Positions 6,771 through 12,641 of a DNA stretch of 14,919 nucleotides are shown piece by piece (position 1 is the stretch's first letter; every line of letters starts with the position of its first letter). The position numbers and the translations under genes were made by a program. Below the pieces are notes generated by a model. The model was not told the DNA's origin. It searched no databases and saw only the letters and a program-made list of their open reading frames with translations. Source of the stretch: an uncultured Eubacteriales bacterium (GTDB lineage: Bacteria; Bacillota; Clostridia; Oscillospirales; Oscillospiraceae); assembly GCA_905201305.1 (NCBI GenBank), contig CAJKNS010000024.1, positions 1-14,919 on the forward strand. Reading direction: 5' to 3'.

Positions 6771-7946
6771 TTATGCTTCCGGCTGCTTGATGATTGTGCC
6801 GCGGTTCATAACAAATTCCACATGGGAAAGGGCGGAGAACGTTTCGTCGATGGGATCCTTGACCGCAATGATATTGGCTTGCTTGCCCGTCTCAATGGAG
6901 CCCACCTGGTGGTCAATTTTGCAGAACTTCGCGCCGTTTATGGTAGCTGCGTCAATAACCTCCGTAACGCTGAGTCCGGCGCGATATAGAAGCTGCATTT
7001 CCCGCACGGGCATAGTCGCCACATGGGGCTGGGACTCCATGCGCATGGTGTCCGTTCCCACGCAGACCATGCCGCCCTTTTGAATGAACCGCGCGGTATT
7101 GTCTACCACGGTGGCTTCCTGCTGGTCCAAATCCACCTTGGGCATGGGCGGCATGTTCTTGGGCATGGGCGGCGGCGTGGCGCCCTTGGGCATGGGCGGA
7201 CGGGGCGCCTTAATGGTGCAGAGGGTGGGGCAAACCTTCACGCCCTGGGCAACCATTCGATCCAGCAGCTCATCTGGCATATAATCCGTGGGCATATGGG
7301 CAAATTCGGGAATACCGGCGTCCAGCAGCCGGGGCACCAGATCGGAATCCAGCACATGGGCAGTACACCAGACCCCGCGCTCCCAGGCGGTATCCGCAAT
7401 TGCCTTGAGCTTTTCCACCGTCAGCACAGGGCTTTTCCCGTCCATGCCCCGACCAACCGAGGTTTTAATGCCGTCGCAACCCATGTCAATGAGTTCGTTT
7501 ACGGCATAGACCGCATCCTCCGGAGTCTGAACCCCATAGCCGGTTTCCGCACCATCGCTCATGATGTGGTTCAGTCCATGGTACTCCGCCACAAATCGTC
7601 CTGCGGTGAGGCAGTGGGCGCACTGGGGATTCTCAGTGGTCTCCCGATACCGAAGAAATTCCTGGGTGGGATGCTCCTTCCGGTCATTTCCCATACCCAG
7701 ATCCCGAACGGTTGTAACGCCGGACTGCGCCCAGCTGCGGAGCGCACGGTCGTTGTATTCGATGTCTCCGGTAACGATGTGCATATGGGCGTCGATGATT
7801 CCCGGGAGAACCGCCGCATAGCTGCTCATATCAATGATTTCATCAGCGGCATCAAACAGTCCAATGCCGGAAATTACGCCGTCCTCCACCAGAATATCGG
7901 CATTGGGACCGGAAAAAATATTGCAGTTTTTCAGCAGTGTTTTCAT
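6771..7946 (-). CDS. Metal-dependent amidohydrolase (imidazolonepropionase/prolidase-like)
   Basis: This 391-residue enzyme carries the amidohydrolase metal ligands in order: H54-x-H56 (DAHMH), K161 as the likely carbamylated lysine (GIKTSVG), H197 (AHV), H217 (FAHMP) and D299 (GTDT). A small beta-sandwich is formed by the N-terminus and the C-terminal GSIETGKQANIIAVKDP. Such enzymes hydrolyse amide, ester or ring C-N bonds in small molecules in the cytoplasm; the substrate is unknown. Residues 247-270 hold an unusual Pro-Met-Lys-rich insert with repeated PPMPK words, encoded by three copies of a 14-base repeat. The gene starts 12 bases after the SnoaL-like stop and has GTACCC rather than a clear AGGAGG upstream, so translational coupling is possible. 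It shares the SnoaL sigma-54 promoter and ends at a strong terminator. Confidence 0.92.
   Translation of the reverse strand: MKTLLKNCNIFSGPNADILVEDGVISGIGLFDAADEIIDMSSYAAVLPGIIDAHMHIVTGDIEYNDRALRSWAQSGVTTVRDLGMGNDRKEHPTQEFLRYRETTENPQCAHCLTAGRFVAEYHGLNHIMSDGAETGYGVQTPEDAVYAVNELIDMGCDGIKTSVGRGMDGKSPVLTVEKLKAIADTAWERGVWCTAHVLDSDLVPRLLDAGIPEFAHMPTDYMPDELLDRMVAQGVKVCPTLCTIKAPRPPMPKGATPPPMPKNMPPMPKVDLDQQEATVVDNTARFIQKGGMVCVGTDTMRMESQPHVATMPVREMQLLYRAGLSVTEVIDAATINGAKFCKIDHQVGSIETGKQANIIAVKDPIDETFSALSHVEFVMNRGTIIKQPEA
7138..7199. repeat. Three copies of TTGGGCATGGGCGG inside the amidohydrolase gene
   Basis: Identical 14-base copies occupy 7138-7151, 7159-7172 and 7186-7199. The start-to-start spacings of 21 and 27 bases keep the reading frame. 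They encode the PPMPK repeats of the amidohydrolase insert. The pattern suggests slippage or duplication within a loop that tolerates length change. Confidence 0.85.
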
Positions 7947-7958
7947 GTGGGTACCTCT

Positions 7959-8690
7959 TTACTTATGGACAATGTGTTCGTGGGGAAGCGGACCCCATTT
8001 ATCGGGATTGCTGCCCTCGTCGGGGTTAAAGGAGGAAATCCGGGCGGGCTCATCCGGGGGATAGTAGGGAGAGGGCGTCCGGCGGCAGTCCGGGCACTCC
8101 AGGAAGTCCTTATGGTAGGGCGTCCGCAGCCAGCAGATGGGACGGAGCTTCAGAATCTTCCATTCGCCGTTTTCCTTGACAAATTCGTTGTCATATTTGC
8201 CTGCAATCCAGAAGGCAGTGTCCTTTTTCGTCTTGCTCTCGGGATCAAAGACCCGGTTGGTGTGGGGTCCAAAGATATGCCACTGTCCCCAGGCGTGGGT
8301 GCCGTCCTCACTGATCTCGATCATAGGAGAGGAGATGGTGAGCATCAGCAGCAGGAACGCCCGGTCCGTGTTGGTATTGGACATTTCCCCAACCTTGGGC
8401 GTGGTGTCGATCATGTTGCCGTGCTTATCCATCCGGCGTCCCATAGTGTACCAAACCCGCTTCACATGCTCCTGCCCCTTATATGCACCGGAATCCATGA
8501 TCTCGACCCGCACGTCTTCGTTGGTGTGGGTCCAGAGGTCGTCCCAAACATCGGCAATTTTTCCGTTCTCCATATAAAAGATGTAACGGCTCATCAGGTT
8601 CTGTACCTCAACGGCATCGGTATGGCGGGAAAGACGAGTCACTTCCTTTTCCAGCGCGTCAATTTTTCCCAGCAATGCTTTTTCATCCAT
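7959..8690 (-). CDS. SnoaL/NTF2-like protein with C-terminal extension
   Basis: This is a 243-residue protein. Residues 1-22 form a likely coiled-coil lead (LLGKIDALEKEVTRL). Residues about 24-185 resemble the SnoaL_4/NTF2-like fold, with an early helix (VQNLMSRYIFYM), W-rich strands (WGQWHIFGPH at 134-143) and the typical late strand pair around ENEFV-like DNEFVKENGEWKILKL (167-182). The fold family includes dehydratases, isomerases and ring-hydroxylating dioxygenase small subunits, for example the bile-acid dehydratase BaiE. Catalytic function is not certain here. Residues 186-243 are an extra Pro/Asp-rich tail with a C199-x2-C202 pair. The start has AAAGGAG about 9 bases upstream. It is the first gene of the operon with the amidohydrolase, driven by a sigma-54 promoter. 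It could be a hydratase/dehydratase acting beside the OYE reductase; that is inference. Confidence 0.85.
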   Translation of the reverse strand: MDEKALLGKIDALEKEVTRLSRHTDAVEVQNLMSRYIFYMENGKIADVWDDLWTHTNEDVRVEIMDSGAYKGQEHVKRVWYTMGRRMDKHGNMIDTTPKVGEMSNTNTDRAFLLLMLTISSPMIEISEDGTHAWGQWHIFGPHTNRVFDPESKTKKDTAFWIAGKYDNEFVKENGEWKILKLRPICWLRTPYHKDFLECPDCRRTPSPYYPPDEPARISSFNPDEGSNPDKWGPLPHEHIVHK

Positions 8691-8723
8691 AAAAATAATC
8701 TCCTTTCAGTGTTTCGGTTTCTT

Positions 8724-8737
8724 CCGGAATACTGTGC
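8724..8737. promoter_or_regulatory. Candidate regulatory element between the divergent operons
   Basis: Plus-strand CCGGAATACTGTGC matches the word upstream of rpoN (CCGGAATTCTGTGG) at 12 of 14 positions. It contains the 8-bp palindrome TTCCGGAA (8722-8729). It lies 29 bases before the lipoprotein -24 element and overlaps the -12 of the opposite promoter and its predicted start. It could bind the local activator; the evidence is similarity only. Confidence 0.3.
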
Positions 8738-8750
8738 AAGTATTGTGCCA
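8735..8750 (-). promoter_or_regulatory. Sigma-54 promoter of the SnoaL/amidohydrolase operon
   Basis: The minus strand reads TTGGCAC-AATAC-TTGCA, a full match to the -24/-12 consensus with the right 5-base spacer. The expected start is near 8724, about 34 bases before the SnoaL-like start codon. Confidence 0.9.
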
Positions 8751-8766
8751 ACTTTCCAAAGCAGAC

Positions 8767-8782
8767 TGGCACAGACATTGCA
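8767..8782 (+). promoter_or_regulatory. Sigma-54 promoter of the solute-binding lipoprotein gene
   Basis: The plus strand reads CTGGCAC-AGACA-TTGCA, a full consensus match. The expected start is near 8793, leaving a leader of about 27 bases. Its -24 element is only 16 bases from the -24 element of the divergent SnoaL promoter. Confidence 0.9.
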
Positions 8783-8819
8783 AGCTATCGGGTATCCAAA
8801 CTCGAAAGGAGATACGAAA

Positions 8820-10541
8820 ATGAAAAAGAAGCTAGGTTCCCTTGCACTGATCCTGTCACTTTTGGCAGGAATCCTGTCCGGCTGTGGAAATGCGCCGGCA
8901 TCAACGGCACAATCTGCGCCGGAAACGGTACAGGCGTCCGAAAATGAGACAGCCGCTGTATCGGAAACGGCACCGGAAATGCCTTCTGCGGAGGCATCCG
9001 CAGTGGAATTGTCCGCAGCTGAGGAACCCGTATATGAAAAGGTGCCGGTGGAGGTGCCCTTTGCAGATGGAGAAACCATCCGCATGTTCCTGCTGATTCC
9101 GCCGTTTATTTCGGCACAGCTCAGCAGCACCAACGAGCTGACGGTGCTGGGAGAACTGGAAAAGCGGACGGGACTCACCTTTGACATCACTCCCGGAAAC
9201 TATCTGGATGGCAGCACAGACGTCAATCTTTTGATTGCCTCCGGCGACTATCCGGATATCATCAACCACGCGGACCTCTATTCCGGCGGCATTGAATCCG
9301 CCATGGAGCACAATATTGTGCTGGACCTCCACGATTACATAATGAATGATATGCCGAACTTTCTGGCAACCATGAAGTCCTACGATACAGACGCGCTGAA
9401 GCAAATGACCACTGCCAGCGGACGCATCGGCTACTTCCCTCAGGTGCATGAAAAGCCCTATATCGACAGCTTTGCCATTGGTCTAAACCAGGATGTAATG
9501 GACCAGCTGAAGCTGGACATTCCCAAGACCTTTGACGAGCTCCATGACGTGCTGGCAAAGGTATATGGAGAAACCGGACTCCAGTATGGTCTTTCCAATC
9601 AGGGCACCGATGCAGCGCTGATGATGGGCTTTGGTGCACCGGCATTTGGCACCACCGGCGCCGGTATTGAGGGCTTCCGTGTAGTGGATGGCACGGTGGA
9701 ATTCGGCGCAACCACCGATTCTGCCCGGGCTTATCTGGAAACCATGGCGCAGTGGTTTGGCGAAGGACTGATTTATTCGGATTTCCTGTCCTACGAGGAC
9801 TTCCAGCAGACCAATATGGTGGCAGCAGGAACCCTGTTTGGCAACGGTGGCATCAACGCGCAGACCCTGGGCGAAGCCGCAGGAAACGGCATCGATATTA
9901 CCGCAATCCCCTATCTCACGGAAAAAGAGGGCGACCCCATCCGACTGAAGGGTTCCGGTGAAATTGTGCGCAGTGCAGCATGGTCCGTATCCTCCGGCGC
10001 AGATGAAGAGACGGTTTCGCTGATTTGCCAGCTGGTGGACTATATTTTCTCTGAAGAGGGCACCCTGCTCTTTAACTACGGCGTAGAGGGTCAGGGCTAT
10101 GAACTGGACGAAAACGGTCAGCCCCAGTGGAGCGATCTCATTATGAATTATGAGGGTGGCTATACCACAGCAGCGGTACTTTATGCCACCGCAACCCCCT
10201 CGGAATTTATCTGCGGCATCTATGACGACGACAAGTTCAGCTTCAGCTATACGGACAAGCAGCAGGAATGCCAGGATATCATCAACACCTCCAGCACCGG
10301 CGAGTGGGATTTCCCCATCGGCGCGGATGTAGCAATGACCACAGAGGAAACGGCGGAGGCAGCGGCAATCTCCGGCGACCTTTCCACCTATGTTTCGGAA
10401 ACAGCGCTGAGCTGGATTTGCGGACAGCAGCCCCTAAATGACGAAACCTGGCAGTCTTATCTGGAAAAGTGCCGCACCATGCGTTCGGAAGATCTGGTGG
10501 AAATCTACCAGACGGTATATGATCGGTTTATGGCAGAGTAA
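8820..10541 (+). CDS. Extracellular solute-binding lipoprotein (ABC transporter family 1-like)
   Basis: This is a 573-residue protein. The start at 8820 has AAAGGAG 9 bases upstream and gives a classic lipoprotein signal: MKKK, a hydrophobic stretch, then L-S-G-C with lipidated C22. The upstream open frame in the same phase is antisense to other genes and is not used. After an Ala/Glu/Ser-rich linker (about 23-70), the mature part resembles large family-1 substrate-binding proteins of carbohydrate-type ABC importers: N-terminal strand ETIRMFLL, the ELEKRTGLTFDI segment, LLIASGDYPDII, and a C-terminal lobe with repeated aromatic residues. It should sit on the outer face of the membrane and capture a ligand. 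No permease or ATPase gene follows; a strong terminator ends the unit, so it is an orphan that borrows a transporter elsewhere or acts as a sensor. It is driven by its own sigma-54 promoter. Confidence 0.92.
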   Translation: MKKKLGSLALILSLLAGILSGCGNAPASTAQSAPETVQASENETAAVSETAPEMPSAEASAVELSAAEEPVYEKVPVEVPFADGETIRMFLLIPPFISAQLSSTNELTVLGELEKRTGLTFDITPGNYLDGSTDVNLLIASGDYPDIINHADLYSGGIESAMEHNIVLDLHDYIMNDMPNFLATMKSYDTDALKQMTTASGRIGYFPQVHEKPYIDSFAIGLNQDVMDQLKLDIPKTFDELHDVLAKVYGETGLQYGLSNQGTDAALMMGFGAPAFGTTGAGIEGFRVVDGTVEFGATTDSARAYLETMAQWFGEGLIYSDFLSYEDFQQTNMVAAGTLFGNGGINAQTLGEAAGNGIDITAIPYLTEKEGDPIRLKGSGEIVRSAAWSVSSGADEETVSLICQLVDYIFSEEGTLLFNYGVEGQGYELDENGQPQWSDLIMNYEGGYTTAAVLYATATPSEFICGIYDDDKFSFSYTDKQQECQDIINTSSTGEWDFPIGADVAMTTEETAEAAAISGDLSTYVSETALSWICGQQPLNDETWQSYLEKCRTMRSEDLVEIYQTVYDRFMAE

Positions 10542-10573
10542 GCAGAATCAAACCACCTTTTGAACTGCGTCAA

Positions 10574-10608
10574 AAATGGTGCTGTCTCTTCGCGAGACAG
10601 CACCATTT
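10574..10608. terminator. Bidirectional terminator between lipoprotein and LysR genes
   Basis: A perfect 15-bp stem (AAATGGTGCTGTCTC, 5-nt loop, its complement) lies between the two convergent stop codons (10541 and 10637). On the minus strand it is followed by TTTTTGA; on the plus strand the downstream bases are only moderately T-rich. It probably ends both transcripts. Confidence 0.85.
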
Positions 10609-10636
10609 GCATATTTGCCTGGGATAACACCGCATA

Positions 10637-11596
10637 TTAGCGGAGAAGCATATCCGACTCGGAATCGCAAGAAGTAAATCCGTTTATGGATTCCTTCATC
10701 AATTTCTCAGAATCACTGACAATTTTCAAAAACGCATCCAATAACGGCGAGCAGTTATTTCGATTCCATATTAGCGCAATGGACGCAACGCCCAATTCCG
10801 GAATCCGGACCCATTTTAATGGTCTTGTTTTTGACGCTAAAAAGATATGATTCTGATTGCATATCGTTGCGCCCAACCCCGATTCAAGCCACAACGACCG
10901 AGTTCCTTCGTCTTGTGTATATTCGATTTTTACATTTGGACACGCGCCTTTCACGGTACGCGTTATGTCCGGAACATCCGGAGAAATGTCGCGTTGAACC
11001 AGGAGCGTTGTGTTGTTCAACATTGCAAGCCCCTGCTCTTCCTCCCAGAGCGGCAGGTTTGCACGTGCAGTCAAATAGTACGGCTCTCTGCCGATTATCA
11101 TTTTCTCCAACACTTCATCCAACACAGTGTTTTCAGAAATAATTGTCTGGGCAAGATCAATCTGTCCCTTGCGGATGCCGGCAACAAACTCCGAATGCCG
11201 TAATCTGCGAAGCTCCAGTTTTACAGTCGGGTATATATCCGCCATTTTGTTCAGACCGTATAGCACACTTGAGGCAACACTTTGACCATCCAATACGCCG
11301 ATAATAAAGCTGCCGGATTTTTTGTCGGCTTCTGTTACACGGTTTAGCACCTCGTCGATATTTTCCATGATTTCATTCATTTCCCTGTACAGAATTTTAC
11401 CGGCTTTGGTTAGTTCAACGCTGTGATAATTTCGTATCAGCAGCTTAACGTCAAGCTCCTTCTCCAGCGATGCAATACTTTTGCTCAGCGCCGACTGAGA
11501 AATGAACAGCTTGGTTGCAGCCTCAGTATAGTTTAAACACGCAGCAAGCGTCAAAAAGTAATTGATCTGGCTAAATGTCATCTTCTGCACATCCAC
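10637..11596 (-). CDS. LysR-family transcriptional regulator
   Basis: This 319-residue protein has the N-terminal winged helix-turn-helix of LysR regulators (about residues 8-66: FSQINYFLTLA, YTEAATKLFISQSALSKSIASLEKEL, then GKILYREM). A substrate-binding-protein-like effector domain follows (about 95-300, with IGVLDGQSV, LELRRL and an ELGVASIALIWNR strand). It should bind DNA as a tetramer and respond to an unknown small molecule. Either the first methionine or the one at residue 6 could be the start; neither has a strong ribosome site. It is convergent with the lipoprotein gene and lies downstream of the flavoprotein/ferredoxin genes, which are its plausible targets by proximity only. Base composition is clearly more AT-rich than the sigma-54 island to its left. 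Confidence 0.9.
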   Translation of the reverse strand: MDVQKMTFSQINYFLTLAACLNYTEAATKLFISQSALSKSIASLEKELDVKLLIRNYHSVELTKAGKILYREMNEIMENIDEVLNRVTEADKKSGSFIIGVLDGQSVASSVLYGLNKMADIYPTVKLELRRLRHSEFVAGIRKGQIDLAQTIISENTVLDEVLEKMIIGREPYYLTARANLPLWEEEQGLAMLNNTTLLVQRDISPDVPDITRTVKGACPNVKIEYTQDEGTRSLWLESGLGATICNQNHIFLASKTRPLKWVRIPELGVASIALIWNRNNCSPLLDAFLKIVSDSEKLMKESINGFTSCDSESDMLLR

Positions 11597-11649
11597 TTCT
11601 CAAAATTGAATCAGGCAGCCTCGGGGTGCCGTTGGTCTGATACACGAGA

Positions 11650-11683
11650 ATTATATCATACAACGGTCCAAATATTCAAATAT
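11650..11683 (-). promoter_or_regulatory. Sigma-70-type promoter of the LysR gene with overlapping dyad
   Basis: On the minus strand, TTGAAT (11679-11674), an 18-base spacer and a perfect TATAAT (11655-11650) precede the LysR gene. The -35 overlaps the dyad ATATT-CA-AATAT (11672-11683), which also fits a T-N11-A-type LysR operator and could be an autoregulatory site. The long 5' leader (about 50 bases) shows no strong structure. Confidence 0.55.
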
Positions 11684-11743
11684 CGCAGCGGCTTAAATTC
11701 TTGACGCTTTACGCAGTTTTTTGACAGTCTCAGTTCAGCCTGA

Positions 11744-12385
11744 TCACACAATTCGATCCGCCGCGGCATATGCCTCTCTGGTGCAATGATGTACATTTCC
11801 AGGGCATCGTGCGTCCCCGATCACGAAGAACTGTACTGCACAATCGGAAAAGGAAACAGCTTCTTCCGTAAGCGCGTGAACTCCACCGCACAATACCACA
11901 TCATCCGCTGCAACACGCTGTTCCTTTCCGTTCCCGTCCAGATACTTCACATAGTTGTCGCCAATTTCTACAGTCGTTGCTTTCAGCACCGGTGTAAATG
12001 TAGGAAGCGCCTGCCACGAGCTTTCTAATACATCAGAATAGTGAACTACGGTTGCATCCGGCGCAAGGCTATCCTGCCGTGTCAAAACGGTTACATTGTG
12101 CCCGCACTCTGCAAGGTACATGCCGGTTTCAGTACCGGTTTCAGATCCCCCAATTACAACAATGTTCTTTCCCAGTTTTTCTTCGATGCCATAAACATCA
12201 ATCGGGGAATAAACATTGCTCCGCTCCTTTCCCGGAATATCCGGAAACGCAGGGATAGCGCCATTCGCTGCAATTACAACATCGTACTGTTCTTGCATAA
12301 TCAGCTGGGGTGTTGCGGTTGTGTTCAGCATTACCCGAATTTGCTGCTTGTCCATCTGATAATTGTTTGTTTCTCCTTGTATCAA
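11744..12385 (-). pseudogene. 5'-truncated remnant of an OYE-type reductase (NAD-binding/FAD C-terminal part)
   Basis: The open frame encodes about 213 residues that align with the C-terminal third (about residue 430 onward) of the full reductase at 55-1974. Shared features are TTATP-like NTTATPQL, the NAD(P) motif VVIGGSETGTETGMYLAECG, VTVL, a KYLDGNGK strand, VVLCGG and a final FFVIGDA. It lacks the whole FMN barrel, the Fe-S motif and the first FAD-binding motif. The frame is closed by a stop just upstream (12391-12389), its best starts are TTG at 12385 or ATG at 12355, and neither has a properly spaced ribosome site. It directly follows the ferredoxin stop (27 bases). The likely history is an internal deletion that removed the front of a second OYE gene in this operon. 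A small stand-alone NAD-binding protein is possible but less likely. Confidence 0.75.
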
Positions 12386-12412
12386 ACATCATCGCAAGAA
12401 TCCGGAAGCGTC

Positions 12413-12631
12413 TTAGCCCCACGCCTGAAGCTGCTTTGTATCGTGGGTAGGCGAGACATAAATTGCCTGAACGGGGCACTCCTGCTCACAGAACAGACAC
12501 ACAATGCAGTCCTCCGGATATTTTATATAAGGCTTTTTATCAGCACCCATTGCAATCACATCTGTGGCACAAACCAGCTTGCAGTTGCCGCATCCGATAC
12601 ATTTCTCTTTATCAATTTTTTCAATTGCCAT
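12413..12631 (-). CDS. 2x[4Fe-4S] ferredoxin (AprB-like partner of the flavoprotein)
   Basis: This 72-residue protein has two clusters of four cysteines: C11-x2-C14-x2-C17-x3-C21 and C42-x2-C45-x2-C48-x3-C52-P. This is the pattern of a bacterial ferredoxin binding two [4Fe-4S] clusters. The first set is followed by Ala where Pro is common. It starts 10 bases after the flavoprotein stop, with GAGGTG upstream, so the two are translated together. In adenylylsulfate-reductase-like systems a ferredoxin-type subunit passes electrons to the flavin subunit, and the same pairing is inferred here. The physiological electron donor or acceptor is unknown. Confidence 0.93.
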   Translation of the reverse strand: MAIEKIDKEKCIGCGNCKLVCATDVIAMGADKKPYIKYPEDCIVCLFCEQECPVQAIYVSPTHDTKQLQAWG

Positions 12632-12641
12632 TGTTCACACC

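Noticed and set aside
7023..8819. Long upstream extension of the solute-binding lipoprotein
   Set aside because: It is antisense to the amidohydrolase and SnoaL-like genes. The start at 8820 has a ribosome site and a perfect lipoprotein signal peptide.
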